DNA of 32,879 nucleotides from Bacillota bacterium (GTDB taxonomy: Bacteria > Bacillota > Sulfobacillia > JAJYWN01 > JAJZPE01). This document shows positions 1-8,481 of the stretch, one piece after another. A program made the translations under genes and the position numbers. The notes beneath the pieces are model-generated. The model was given only the letters and a program-made list of their open reading frames with translations. It ran no database searches and was not told the origin of the DNA. The stretch spans positions 90,572 through 123,450 of the forward strand of contig JAJYMC010000054.1 of NCBI GenBank assembly GCA_021787335.1. Reading direction: 5' to 3'. The stretch's first letter is position 1; the number at the start of each line of letters is the position of its first letter.

Positions 1-366
1 AACCGGGTTGAGGTCCTCCCTCTGGAGGTTTTCAACCAGGGCAATCTCCATGCTCTGGGCGTCGTCGTAGTCCTTGACCACGGCGGGAATGGACTCGAGT
101 CCCACCAATTGCGCCGCCCGCCAACGCCTCTCGCCGGCGACCAGCTCGTACCCGTCCCCGGTCGGTCGGACGAGAACGGGCTGCACCACTCCGTGCTCGC
201 GAATGGATTCGACCAACTCGGCCAGCTTCTCCTCATCCATCACACGCCGTGGCTGGTACCGGTTGGGCCTGATCTCACGGATTGCGATTTCCGCGGTTTC
301 CCCGGTTGCTTCCTCGTTCCCGGGGAGAAGTGCCTCAAGCCCTCTCCCTAGCCCCCGCTTGGGCAT
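1..366 (-). CDS. parB: ParB/Spo0J chromosome partitioning protein (3' end cut off by window edge)
   Basis: This is the N-terminal 122 codons of a ParB-family CTPase that binds centromere-like parS sites and, with ParA, drives origin segregation. The reading opens with MPKRGLGRGLEALLPG, the typical ParB start that carries the ParA-stimulating region. It then has GERRWRA (CTP/parS clamp motif) and ENLQRED just before the edge. The ATG at 364-366 is preceded on the minus strand by GGAGGT about eight bases upstream, a strong ribosome binding site. The gene overlaps the 3' end of parA by 32 bases, which suggests translational coupling. It is distinct from the Noc paralogue at 2731-3576. The helix-turn-helix and dimerization domains lie outside the window. 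Confidence 0.95.
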   Translation of the reverse strand, partial: MPKRGLGRGLEALLPGNEEATGETAEIAIREIRPNRYQPRRVMDEEKLAELVESIREHGVVQPVLVRPTGDGYELVAGERRWRAAQLVGLESIPAVVKDYDDAQSMEIALVENLQREDLNPV

Positions 367-1120
367 GCAGAGCGACCTCCTTCGCGAGCTCCGTGTATAC
401 CTCGGCTCCCCTTGACTTGGGGTCGTAAGCAATGATCGGCTTCCCGTAGCTCGGCGCCTCGCTCAGGCGGATGTTGCGCGGAATGATCGTTCGGTAGACC
501 TTGTCCCGAAAGAACCGCTTGACCTCCTCCGCCACCTGGGCGGAGAGGTTCGTCCTCGCATCATACATCGTCAGCACGACGCCCTCCAGCTGAAGGCTGG
601 GGTTCAAATGGTTCTGGACCAGATGGACCGTGTTCATCAGCTGAGTGAGCCCTTCCAGGGCGTAGTACTCGCACTGGATTGGTACAAGAACCGAATCGGC
701 GGCCGTCAAGGCGTTGACTGTGAGCAAGCCAAGCGATGGCGGGCAGTCTATGAGGACGAACTCGTAGTCCTCCCTCAAATCGGCCATGGCCTTCTTCAGT
801 TTCGTCTCTCGTGACATGGCTGGAACAAGCTCGACCTCGGCCCCGGCCAGGTCAATGGTCGAGGGGACCAGGTCCAGCCCGCCCATATCCGTCTCCACGA
901 CCACCTCACGCATCGGCACATCGTCAATCAGGACCTGGTACACACACTGGGTAATCTTCTTCTTGTTGACCCCGAATCCGCTGGTCGTGTTCCCCTGCGG
1001 GTCGGCGTCGACGACCAGCACGCGGTGTCCCAGGAAAGCCAGGGCCGCGCCAAGATTCACGGCCGTGGTGGTCTTGCCGACGCCGCCCTTTTGGTTGGCT
1101 ACCGCGATGACTCTGCTCAC
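335..1120 (-). CDS. parA: ParA/Soj chromosome partitioning ATPase
   Basis: A 261-residue ParA-family ATPase. It forms ATP-dependent dimers on the nucleoid, is stimulated by ParB and also modulates DnaA in Bacillus. Visible motifs are the deviant Walker A KGGVGKTTT (residues 11-19), DADPQGN (Walker A') and a Walker B region FVLIDCPPSLG. Length is normal for chromosomal Soj. The start is GTG at 1118-1120, preceded by the purine-rich GGTGGGGTGATAGG. The ParB gene begins inside the last 32 bases of this gene. In Bacillus noc is directly upstream; here the actin-like gene 1401-2429 and its terminator separate them, so parA probably has its own promoter in 1121-1297. I could not identify that promoter convincingly. 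Confidence 0.96.
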   Translation of the reverse strand: MSRVIAVANQKGGVGKTTTAVNLGAALAFLGHRVLVVDADPQGNTTSGFGVNKKKITQCVYQVLIDDVPMREVVVETDMGGLDLVPSTIDLAGAEVELVPAMSRETKLKKAMADLREDYEFVLIDCPPSLGLLTVNALTAADSVLVPIQCEYYALEGLTQLMNTVHLVQNHLNPSLQLEGVVLTMYDARTNLSAQVAEEVKRFFRDKVYRTIIPRNIRLSEAPSYGKPIIAYDPKSRGAEVYTELAKEVALHAQAGARERA

Positions 1121-1297
1121 CCTATCACCCCACCCACTTTAGCCCCGTGTCGACCCCTTGATGTTCGCACACCAATTCGTCGCCGGGAAACCCTCTTCCT
1201 TCTAACATTCACCACACCCGGAACGCCCTCCCCTTGGCCCAACTGTCACCAGCCCTGATGGCTCTAAGGCCAAACCCATTCCGGCCCCCCGCGTCAC

Positions 1298-1329
1298 AAA
1301 AAAAAGAAAGCGGCCTTGCAGCCGCCTTC
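1298..1329 (-). terminator. Rho-independent terminator after the ParM-like gene
   Basis: Read on the minus strand, AAGGCGGC and GCCGCTTT pair around a TGCAAG loop (one G-U pair), and the stem runs into a long T tract (TCTTTTTTTT). It lies about 70 bases past the stop of the actin-like gene and isolates that gene from parA. The rest of the gap (1121-1297) shows no gene and no clear promoter. Confidence 0.85.
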
Positions 1330-1400
1330 CCAGACCTTATCCGACAGCAAACTGAGCCCCGTCCGCGGGGCCGCCTATGGAGTTCCACTTGACACCGGAG

Positions 1401-2429
1401 TTACTGAGTGAACGGGTTGCCGTTGTCGTTCTTGAACAGCTTCTTGGACAGCTTGTAGAAGCCTCTGGCGTTGGCCATCTGGGCCCCGTCCACGATCACG
1501 GCGTTGGGAAATTCTGGCACCAGATACTGCCCGAGGGCCTGCCCGCCGCCGCCCGTGATAAGAATCTTATCAAGGTCCCGGTAGTCCCACAGCGAGTCGA
1601 TGACCGTGATAATCTTCGCCGCGACCCACTCGAGGGTCTCCTTCTTGAACTCGGTCAGGTCGTACGACTTGCCGGCGATGCGGATCTCGCCCCGCTCGAC
1701 GATCTGGTCCAGCTCGTAGTTCTCCTTGTCGATGGCGAAGATCTCCCGCAGCTTGCTGGCGATGATGCCATATGCGCTGGCCATCCCGGTCGTCGTCGAG
1801 GTGCTCAACCGGTCGATGAACTCCATGGCGTCGGCCACCGCGAAGTCGGCCGTCTTGAAGCCGATGTCGATGATGCCGACCTTGGCCTTGGACAGTTCCT
1901 GATCGACCACCCGGCCGCCGGCATCAAGGACCTGATCGAACAACGTGCCGAACGGCTGGGGCACAATCTTGACCTTGTCGACGTCGACGACCAGGTCTCT
2001 GTCCGACCCAGCCTCATGCATGGTGACCTCATGGGCCCCACGCAGAGCCTCGGCCAGACCGTCACGATAGCTGGCATAGTAGTTGGTCGGCAGGCCGGTC
2101 ACCACGTTGAAGGACTGGCGCGGTTCTGACGCGAACACGCCAAGGGCGGCCAACAGCAGCACCTTGACGTTCTTGTCCTGGACCCTGTTGGGGTCCAGAG
2201 ACCGCGCCGCAATCTCGCTCTGCCGGCGAGCCAGGTCGCCGACAAAATACCGGCGCCCCCCCACGCTCACCACCAGGTTGTCCATCACCTGGCTCCGGTC
2301 GCCCAGGTCGGATTGGTAAGAAAGCGGCTGCCCGAGACCAACGACGCTTGGGAACAGGCAATCCTTCTCACCGTCCGTGCCCTTCACAAACCCGTATCCG
2401 AGATCAATGCCTAAACTCTTCCTACCCAA
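1401..2429 (-). CDS. ParM-like actin-family ATPase under c-di-GMP riboswitch control
   Basis: A 342-residue protein of the ParM/StbA (bacterial actin-like) type. Actin-fold signatures are in order: phosphate-1 loop GIDLGYGFVK near the N-terminus, phosphate-2 loop VGIIDIGFKTADF in the middle, and an adenosine motif ILITGGGGQALG near the C-terminus. Families of this type bind ATP and polymerize into filaments that move plasmids or organize cell contents; the cargo here is unknown. I place the start at TTG 2427-2429, nine bases after GGAGGTG. Reading further upstream to 2582 would translate the riboswitch and terminator, so the longer form is unlikely. The gene interrupts the usual noc-parA junction, has its own terminator (1298-1329), and no ParR-like partner or plasmid gene is visible beside it. 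It could be a chromosomal segregation or cytoskeletal factor. The family call is firm, the role is not. Confidence 0.88.
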   Translation of the reverse strand: MGRKSLGIDLGYGFVKGTDGEKDCLFPSVVGLGQPLSYQSDLGDRSQVMDNLVVSVGGRRYFVGDLARRQSEIAARSLDPNRVQDKNVKVLLLAALGVFASEPRQSFNVVTGLPTNYYASYRDGLAEALRGAHEVTMHEAGSDRDLVVDVDKVKIVPQPFGTLFDQVLDAGGRVVDQELSKAKVGIIDIGFKTADFAVADAMEFIDRLSTSTTTGMASAYGIIASKLREIFAIDKENYELDQIVERGEIRIAGKSYDLTEFKKETLEWVAAKIITVIDSLWDYRDLDKILITGGGGQALGQYLVPEFPNAVIVDGAQMANARGFYKLSKKLFKNDNGNPFTQ

Positions 2430-2497
2430 CGAAACTTCCACCTCCCTGTGGTTTTCAGTCCTTCCCACTCCGTGGTCAGGAACTCGCTCACTCCCGG

Positions 2498-2541
2498 AAA
2501 ACATAAAACCCGCCTTCCGACGATGACGCCGAAAAGACGGG
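2498..2541 (-). terminator. Intrinsic terminator of the c-di-GMP riboswitch (expression platform)
   Basis: On the minus strand CCCGTCTTTTCGGCG pairs with CGTCGGAAGGCGGG around TCAT (about 13 pairs including G-U, one bulged T). It is followed by TTTTATGTTTT. It lies between the aptamer and the ribosome binding site of the ParM-like gene, which is the place expected for a transcription-terminating riboswitch platform. Confidence 0.85.
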
Positions 2542-2556
2542 ATGTCCCAAGACCAG

Positions 2557-2650
2557 CCCTCCTTCGGTAGCCCGGCCACCATCGGCTTTCGCCTTTAGGC
2601 CCGTGGCTTTGCGTCCCTGCCTTTCGGCAGGTTTGCCTTTGTCGGGAAGA
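2557..2650 (-). ncRNA. Cyclic di-GMP-I (GEMM-I) riboswitch aptamer
   Basis: The minus strand carries the conserved GEMM-I elements in order: GGCAAACC; a CCTGCC-GAAA-GGCAGG hairpin with a GNRA tetraloop; GGGACGCAAAGCCACGGG; CCTAAAGGC followed by the second hairpin; and GCCGGGCTACCGA. Order and spacing match the class I c-di-GMP aptamer known from Vibrio Vc2 and many Firmicutes. It lies 81 bases past the noc stop and is followed by a terminator and then the ParM-like gene. No clear sigma-A promoter is visible between noc and the aptamer (a TAATAT at 2692-2697 has no good -35 partner), so read-through from noc or an alternative promoter is possible. Confidence 0.93.
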
Positions 2651-2730
2651 AACCTATTGACCCTATTCAGCTGTGTCTTGGTTATTTCTCCATATTAAGC
2701 CAAACTCCTTCCAGGCTACGGAATATTTTT

Positions 2731-3576
2731 TCAGCTCCCCTTGGGCTTTGCCGGGCCACGGCCTTCTCCCCTGGGGATCCGGACGGTCACCTCAATAAAC
2801 TCGCCCCGGTCGACCTCGTGCATCTGCGCCTTAACCCCAGCTTCACGCAGCAACTTCACGGCCTGCCGGAAGGTGTTGAGGAAGATCCGGACATCTTTGA
2901 AGACTCTTCGGACCTTCTGTCCCCCGCCGGCTGGGGCGTCCATTTCCCGAGAAATGCCCTCGACCGTCTCGCTCACCAATTCCTCAGTCCGCCGAACTGA
3001 CAGGCCTTCGTCGACGACACGCCGCCCCAGGTCCTCGGCCGTCTTCGCGTCCTCCACCCTGAGCAGCGCCCGCGCGTGGGTTTCACTCAGACGACCGGAG
3101 CGGACCATCTCCTGGACCACCGGGCTGAGCTTCATCAGCCGGAGCTTATTGGCGATTGTCGGCTGGCTGCGGCCCAACCTCTGCCCCAGCTCCTCCTGGG
3201 TCAGACCGTACTCCTCGATGAGCCGGCGATAGCCCAAGGCCTCTTCCAGACAGTTGAGGTTCTCGCGCTGGAGGTTCTCGACGAGGCTGAGCACCGCTTG
3301 CTCCTCCCCGGCCGTCTCCCTGACGATGACCGGGACTTTCTTGAAACCCGCCATCTCCGCGGCGCGCAGGCGTCGCTCCCCGGCGACCAGTTCGTACCCA
3401 CCGGCCACCCGCCTGACAAGCAGCGGTTGCAGGATGCCGTGGCGGCGCACCGACAGCGACAACTCAGCCAGCTTCCCCGGGTCGAAATCCTTCCGCGGTT
3501 GGTTGGGGTTCCTTTTGATCAAGGCTATTTCCAGGTCCATCACTCTGGTTTCGAACTCGACGGCTTCCCCGGCCAT
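2731..3576 (-). CDS. noc: Noc-like nucleoid occlusion protein (ParB family)
   Basis: A 281-residue ParB-type CTPase. It has GERRLRA at 66-72 and ENLQREN at 100-106 (the CTP-binding clamp motifs), then a helix-turn-helix around 124-146 (LTQEELGQRLGRSQPTI) that reads a DNA site. The C-terminal region DVRIFLNTFRQAV is typical of Noc rather than Spo0J. Noc spreads from NBS sites and keeps the division septum off the nucleoid. The start ATG (3574-3576) follows AGAGAGGGTGGG. The position between rsmG and the partition genes matches noc in Bacillus. Noc has an N-terminal amphipathic membrane-targeting helix in Bacillus; whether the short N-terminus here does the same is not evident. Confidence 0.88.
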   Translation of the reverse strand: MAGEAVEFETRVMDLEIALIKRNPNQPRKDFDPGKLAELSLSVRRHGILQPLLVRRVAGGYELVAGERRLRAAEMAGFKKVPVIVRETAGEEQAVLSLVENLQRENLNCLEEALGYRRLIEEYGLTQEELGQRLGRSQPTIANKLRLMKLSPVVQEMVRSGRLSETHARALLRVEDAKTAEDLGRRVVDEGLSVRRTEELVSETVEGISREMDAPAGGGQKVRRVFKDVRIFLNTFRQAVKLLREAGVKAQMHEVDRGEFIEVTVRIPRGEGRGPAKPKGS

Positions 3577-3673
3577 CTCGGCCCACCCTCTCTGGTCCTC
3601 TTCCCATCTGTGCGGTTCGGCGGTTCTTCCACCTCATCTTGAACCGTGATTCGCCGTCGTCGCCGCTTTACCT

Positions 3674-4432
3674 TCACTCATGGTCGCCTGGCGAGCGCCT
3701 CGGCCCGGCCGCCAGGCCCAGGGGTCGCTTCTGCGGGATGCCGGCCTTCCTGGGGAAACGTCCGGGTGTGGCCGAGACCTTCTGGATGACGACGATGGCC
3801 CGGTCCCCCTCTCCCTCCGGCAACGTGACCCTGAGGACCCTCGCGAGATTGCCCCCGACCGCCTCGATGGCTTCAGTCGCTTCCCCGGCCTCGCCTTCGC
3901 CGCCCGCCCCTTTCATGGCGACAAGCGCCCCGCCGACCTTCACCAGCGGCAGGCAGATCTCGGCCAGGACGGCGAGATGAGCCACGGCCCGGGCCACGGC
4001 GACGTCGAATGACTCTCGGTATTCCGGCTGACGGCCGAGGTCCTCCGCCCGCCCTTCCAGAACCTCCAGCCCCGGGAGGGCGAGCTCCCGCGCCGCCGCC
4101 CGGAGGAACTCGCATTTCTTCCGGCTGCTCTCCAGAAGGCTCACTCCCAGGTCCGGCCGGTGGATCTTCAGCGGGATGCCGGGGAGGCCGCCGCCGCTGC
4201 CGACGTCGACGACTCTTCCGCCGGCCGGGATGTCCACGGCCAGAAAGGCGGTAAGCGAATCGAGATGATGCTTGATGAGCACCTCCCGGTGCTCGACGAT
4301 GCGCGTCAGGTTGGTCTCCTGGTTGGCGGACAGGAGAAGCTGTTCGAACCGTCCAAGGAGGGCCGCCTCTTCCGGCTTCACCGTCACGCCCAGACCGGCC
4401 GCCATCCGTTCGAGTTCCCCTGTCTCACTCAC
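3674..4432 (-). CDS. rsmG: 16S rRNA (guanine527-N7)-methyltransferase RsmG
   Basis: A 252-residue SAM-dependent methyltransferase that methylates G527 (E. coli numbering) of 16S rRNA; its loss gives low-level streptomycin resistance. The Rossmann SAM loop [12 protein letters not shown] is at about 75-86. Upstream, NLTRI and HHLDSL are characteristic of the GidB family. The start is GTG at 4430-4432, preceded by GGGAGGGCGGGAG, and overlaps the mnmG stop by 8 bases (translational coupling). The protein runs slightly longer than usual because of a basic C-terminal tail. It is the last gene of the mnmE-mnmG-rsmG run before noc. Confidence 0.95.
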   Translation of the reverse strand: MSETGELERMAAGLGVTVKPEEAALLGRFEQLLLSANQETNLTRIVEHREVLIKHHLDSLTAFLAVDIPAGGRVVDVGSGGGLPGIPLKIHRPDLGVSLLESSRKKCEFLRAAARELALPGLEVLEGRAEDLGRQPEYRESFDVAVARAVAHLAVLAEICLPLVKVGGALVAMKGAGGEGEAGEATEAIEAVGGNLARVLRVTLPEGEGDRAIVVIQKVSATPGRFPRKAGIPQKRPLGLAAGPRRSPGDHE

Positions 4433-6344
4433 GATCTCCCGCCCTCCCTCTCCGGCTCCCGGCCGTTCTTCTCTTCTCCGCCTCCAGAAAGACCAGCAGC
4501 AGGGATAGGTCCGCAGGCGAGACCCCTGAGATGCGTCCGGCCTGGCCCACCGTCTCCGGCCGTTGCGCGGAGAGTTTCTGCCGGGCCTCCGACGACAGGC
4601 CATAGACCCGGCTGTAATCCAGGTCTGCCGGCAGCCGTCGTTCTTCTAGCGATCGCATCCGTTCGACCTGGCTCTTTTGCCTCTCGATGTAACCGGCATA
4701 CTTCAGTTGAACCTCGACCTCGTCGGTGACTTCCACCGGAAGCCCCGGCCGCCCCGGGTCGACCCCGGCCAAGTCCCCATAGGCGAGCTCGGGGCGCCTG
4801 AGAAGGTCAGCCAGGCTCACCGCGGCCCTCAGTTCGGCCGAGCCCCGGTTCCTGAGGACATCCTGGACGGCCGGGCTCGGCCCGACGACCGTCTCCTCAA
4901 GCCGCCTCTTCTCGCCTTCAATCGCCTTCTGCTTCGCCAGGAAGGCCTCGTACTGCCGGTCTGACACCAGCCCCGCCGCCCGCCCCTTGGGCGTCAGTCG
5001 CAGGTCGGCATTGTCCTGACGAAGGAGAAGCCGGTACTCCGACCTGGCCGTGAGCATCCGGTAAGGTTCATTGGTGCCCTTGGTGACCAGGTCATCGATG
5101 AGGACCCCGACGTAGGCGTCCGACCGCTCGAGGACCAGGGGCGGCCGGCCGAGGGCCTTGAGGGCCGCATTGGCCCCGGCCACCAGACCCTGAGCCGCCG
5201 CCTCCTCGTAGCCGGAAGTGCCGTTGATCTGGCCGGCCGCGTAAAGCCCCTCGACCGTTCTGGTCTCCAGCGTCCGCCTGAGTTGGGTCGGCAATAGGTA
5301 GTCATACTCGATGGCGTACCCGGGGCGCATGATCTCCGCCCGTTCCAGCCCGCGGATCGTCCGGAGGGCTTCGATCTGCACCTCCTCCGGGAGCGAGGTC
5401 GAGAAGCCGAGCACGTACATCTCGCGCGTGTCCCGCCCCTCAGGCTCGAGGAAGATCGGGTGCCGCTCCTTGTCGGCGAACCGGACGACCTTGTCTTCGA
5501 TGGAGGGACAGTAGCGCGGTCCGATCCCTTTGATGACCCCGGTGTAGAGGGGCGCGCGGTAAAGATTGGTCTGGATGATGGCGTGGGTCCGCTCGTTGGT
5601 GTACGTGAGCCAACAGGGCAATTGCTCGCGGTCGCCGACCGGGCAGCCCGTCATGTAAGAGAAGCAATAGGGGCGCTCGGCCCCAGGTTGCTCGATCAGG
5701 GCCGTGAAGTCGATGGACTCCCGGTCCACCCGCGGGGGCGTCCCCGTTTTGAATCTCCCGAGGATCAGCCCGAGTCCCTCAAGGCTCCTGCTCAACCCCG
5801 TCGAGGCCATCAAGCCGTTCGGGCCCGAGTCGTAGGTCACATCCCCGACGATGACCCGGCTGTTGAGATAGACGCCGGTCGTCAGGACGCCGGCCCGACC
5901 CCGGTAGACGACCCCGGAACTCGTCCGGACGCCCGTGAACCGGCCGCCTTCGGTCAGGATCTCCTCGACCAAGGCCTGTTTGAGGTGAAGCCCCGGGGTG
6001 GACTCGAGGACCCGGTGCATCTCGGCTTGGTAAGCCCGCTTATCCGATTGGACCCGAAGGGCCTGCACGGCTGGACCCTTTCCGGTATTGAGCAACCTCG
6101 CCTGAAGCTTCGTGGCGTCGGCGACCCGGCCCATCGCACCGCCCAGGGCGTCGACCTCTCTCACCAGATGCCCCTTGGCGGGCCCGCCGATGGCGGGGTT
6201 GCACGGCATGAGAGCGATGTTCTCGAGGCTGATGGTCAGGACGAGGGTGGTCAAGCCCAGTCGGGCCGCGGCCAGCGCCGCCTCGCAACCGGCATGCCCA
6301 GCCCCGACCACGATTACGTCGTAGTTTCGCCCCTGGTCGCCCAC
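4425..6344 (-). CDS. mnmG: tRNA uridine-5-carboxymethylaminomethyl modification enzyme MnmG
   Basis: The FAD-binding subunit of the MnmE-MnmG complex, which installs (carboxymethyl)aminomethyl groups on U34 of tRNAs reading split codon boxes. The dinucleotide-binding motif is [12 protein letters not shown] at the start. It is followed by the family motifs CNPAIGG and [13 protein letters not shown], and near the C-terminus [14 protein letters not shown] choose the GTG at 6342-6344, four bases beyond the mnmE stop and preceded by GGGAAGTGAG, giving 639 residues. An in-frame GTG at 6378-6380 would overlap mnmE by 32 bases. Length is normal. Confidence 0.95.
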   Translation of the reverse strand: MGDQGRNYDVIVVGAGHAGCEAALAAARLGLTTLVLTISLENIALMPCNPAIGGPAKGHLVREVDALGGAMGRVADATKLQARLLNTGKGPAVQALRVQSDKRAYQAEMHRVLESTPGLHLKQALVEEILTEGGRFTGVRTSSGVVYRGRAGVLTTGVYLNSRVIVGDVTYDSGPNGLMASTGLSRSLEGLGLILGRFKTGTPPRVDRESIDFTALIEQPGAERPYCFSYMTGCPVGDREQLPCWLTYTNERTHAIIQTNLYRAPLYTGVIKGIGPRYCPSIEDKVVRFADKERHPIFLEPEGRDTREMYVLGFSTSLPEEVQIEALRTIRGLERAEIMRPGYAIEYDYLLPTQLRRTLETRTVEGLYAAGQINGTSGYEEAAAQGLVAGANAALKALGRPPLVLERSDAYVGVLIDDLVTKGTNEPYRMLTARSEYRLLLRQDNADLRLTPKGRAAGLVSDRQYEAFLAKQKAIEGEKRRLEETVVGPSPAVQDVLRNRGSAELRAAVSLADLLRRPELAYGDLAGVDPGRPGLPVEVTDEVEVQLKYAGYIERQKSQVERMRSLEERRLPADLDYSRVYGLSSEARQKLSAQRPETVGQAGRISGVSPADLSLLLVFLEAEKRRTAGSRRGRAGDRE

Positions 6345-6348
6345 GGTC

Positions 6349-7785
6349 TCACTTCCCGACGCAAAAATCCGCGAAGACACGGTCGAGGATCTCCTCGCTG
6401 ACCGTGTCCCCGGTGATCTCGCCGAGCGCCGCCCAGGCCTCGCGGAGATCGACCACCGCCAGATCCTCCGGGAGACCCTGGGCCAGGGTGGTCAGGGCCT
6501 GGTCAAGAGCGGCAACCGCCCGGCGCAGGGACTCCTCGACCCGGACGCTCCCGACCAGGGCTTCCTCCGGGGCTTCGGCTCCGTCCGAGTAGACGAACCG
6601 GAGGAGCTCGTCCTCCAGCGCCACGAGGCCCTGGCCGGTGACCGCCGAAACGACCACGACCGGCCGCCCGCCGGCCAGCCGCTCGATCTCCTCGCCCAGA
6701 CGGTCCGGCAGTCGAGCGCCCTCAAGAAGGTCAGCCTTGTTGGCCACGACCACGGCTTTCTCCCACACCTCGGCGAGGAGCTGGCGGTCCCGCTCATTCA
6801 GCCCTTCGGCGCCGTCGATGACCGCCAGGACTACATCGGCGGACCTGAGCCACTCCTCGCTCCGCTCGACCCCCAGGCTCTCGACAGGGTCGGTGGTCTC
6901 CCGCAAGCCGGCCGTATCCACCAGCCGTACGGGGACGCCCCGCAGGTCGAGAGTCTCCTCGATGGCGTCGCGCGTGGTCCCCGGGACGGGCGTGACGATG
7001 GCCCGCCCTTCCCTCAGGAGCGCGTTGAGCAAGGACGACTTACCGACATTGGGCCGACCGGCGATGACCACCTTGAGTCCATGCCGGAGGATCTTCCCCG
7101 TGTGTGCCGAGGCGATCAGCTCCGCCAGAGAGGAACGGAGGTCCTCACACTCCCCACGGAGCGGGCCGAAGGGGCTCTCATCAATCTCGTCTTCCGGGAA
7201 GTCGACCCCCGCCTCCACCTGGGCGATGGCTCGCTCCAGCCGGTCCTGCAGGGCCCTGACCCTGGTCGACAGGCGGCCGCCTAGGCCTTCCATCGCCGCT
7301 CGCAGGCTGGCCTCGGTGCGCGCCCGGACCACGGCCATCACCGCTTCCGCCTCGGCCAGGTCGAGCCGGCCGTTGAGGAAGGCGCGCTTGGTGAACTCCC
7401 CCGGCCGAGCCAGCCGTGCCCCGGCCGACAGGACCTCGTCCAGGACCCGCCGGACGACCAGCGGCCCGCCGTGGCACTGGAACTCCACCACGTCCTCACG
7501 GGTGTAACTTCGCGGTCCGCGCATGACCGCCAGGAGGGCCTCGTCGATGACCTCGCCCCCCGCCGTCACGACCCGGCCATGCCGGAGGCGGAAAGACTGG
7601 GCTGGGCCCTTGGGCCCCGGCCGGGACGGTCGGAAGACACGTCCGGCGATGGCCAGGGCGCCGGGGCCGCTGACTCGCACGACGCCGATCCCGCCCTCGC
7701 CCAGCGGGGTCGCGATGGCGGCAATGGTGTCCTCCCCCGCGCCCGGGGTGCTTATACCAGAGTCGTCTGTCCTGGCCCCGGCCAT
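6349..7785 (-). CDS. mnmE: tRNA modification GTPase MnmE (TrmE)
   Basis: A 478-residue K+-dependent GTPase, partner of MnmG in U34 modification. It has an N-terminal folate-binding (TrmE-N) domain starting [19 protein letters not shown]. The embedded G domain has GRPNVGKS at about 243-250, then [15 protein letters not shown] and NKADL. The protein ends with the essential C-terminal CVGK. The ATG at 7783-7785 follows GGGGGGAT with good spacing; an in-frame TTG 24 bases upstream lacks this. Unlike the usual jag-mnmE arrangement, a terminator-like hairpin (7808-7855) separates this gene from jag. Confidence 0.96.
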   Translation of the reverse strand: MAGARTDDSGISTPGAGEDTIAAIATPLGEGGIGVVRVSGPGALAIAGRVFRPSRPGPKGPAQSFRLRHGRVVTAGGEVIDEALLAVMRGPRSYTREDVVEFQCHGGPLVVRRVLDEVLSAGARLARPGEFTKRAFLNGRLDLAEAEAVMAVVRARTEASLRAAMEGLGGRLSTRVRALQDRLERAIAQVEAGVDFPEDEIDESPFGPLRGECEDLRSSLAELIASAHTGKILRHGLKVVIAGRPNVGKSSLLNALLREGRAIVTPVPGTTRDAIEETLDLRGVPVRLVDTAGLRETTDPVESLGVERSEEWLRSADVVLAVIDGAEGLNERDRQLLAEVWEKAVVVANKADLLEGARLPDRLGEEIERLAGGRPVVVVSAVTGQGLVALEDELLRFVYSDGAEAPEEALVGSVRVEESLRRAVAALDQALTTLAQGLPEDLAVVDLREAWAALGEITGDTVSEEILDRVFADFCVGK

Positions 7786-7807
7786 CGACGATCCCCCCTG
7801 ACCGGCC

Positions 7808-7855
7808 AAAAAAAGAAAAAGAACCGCCAGGCCTAAGCACCGGCGACTCTTTTTC
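7808..7855 (-). terminator. Terminator-like hairpin between jag and mnmE
   Basis: On the minus strand GAAAAAGA-gt-CGCCGG pairs with CTGGCG-g-TTCTTTTTC around TGCTTAGGC, and runs on into TTTTTTT. The A-rich 5' flank makes it partly bidirectional. It begins at the jag stop codon and would reduce read-through from rnpA-yidC-jag into mnmE. Confidence 0.75.
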
Positions 7856-8481
7856 TACCGTTTGACGGAAATGATGACGTGTCGGTGGGGCTCCTCGCCC
7901 TCGCTCTGTGTCTCTACGTAAGGGTTCTGCTGCAGAGCCAGGTGGATGACCCGCCGCTCCTGGGCACTCATCGGCTCGAGGACGACACTCCGTCCGCTCC
8001 TCTGGACCCGATCGGCCAGCCGCTCGGCCAGTCTCTGGAGGGTCTCCTCCCGGCGCCGCCGATAGCCCTCGACATCGATGATGAAGCGGACCTTCTCGGC
8101 GTCCCCCGTCCGGTTCGCGGCCAGGTTCACCAGGTACTGCAGGGCATCCACGGTCTGCCCGCGCCGGCCGATGAGGATACCCAGGTCCGGGCCCTCGAGA
8201 TTGAAGATCGTGGCGCCCTCGCGATCCTCGAGGGAGATCACGACCTCGAGCCCCATCGTCCCCAGCACGTCCTCCAGCAGGCGCCGGGCGACGGCCGCGC
8301 GGTCCTCGGTCCGCATCCTGACGACAACGCGCGCTTCCCTGCCGCCCAAGAGCCCGAAGAGGGCCTTGCTCGGCTCTTCGATGACTTCGATCTCGACCTC
8401 GGCCTCAGTCGCGCCGAGGTCCTTCAACGCCGCCTTGACGGCCTCATCGACGGTCTTCCCACGCTTTTCGACTTGCTTCAC
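7855..8481 (-). CDS. khpB: RNA-binding protein KhpB/Jag (SpoIIIJ-associated)
   Basis: A 208-residue protein with a Jag-N domain (residues 1-50, including KALFGLLGG). It then has a KH domain with the GRRG loop at 105-108 and a C-terminal R3H domain (R176...H180, sequence ERRVIH). In Firmicutes KhpB binds RNA together with KhpA and influences cell elongation and division; its gene almost always follows yidC. The start GTG at 8479-8481 overlaps the yidC stop by four bases (GTGA). Confidence 0.95.
   Translation of the reverse strand: MKQVEKRGKTVDEAVKAALKDLGATEAEVEIEVIEEPSKALFGLLGGREARVVVRMRTEDRAAVARRLLEDVLGTMGLEVVISLEDREGATIFNLEGPDLGILIGRRGQTVDALQYLVNLAANRTGDAEKVRFIIDVEGYRRRREETLQRLAERLADRVQRSGRSVVLEPMSAQERRVIHLALQQNPYVETQSEGEEPHRHVIISVKR

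Noticed and set aside
1380-1396. parS-like sequence AGTTCCACTTGACACC.
   Set aside because: Only about 11 of 16 positions match TGTTTCACGTGAAACA and the centre is not palindromic. I found no convincing parS in the window.
2430-2582. N-terminal extension of the ParM-like protein up to an ATG at 2582.
   Set aside because: It would translate the end of the c-di-GMP aptamer and the terminator hairpin; a good ribosome binding site precedes the TTG at 2427-2429.
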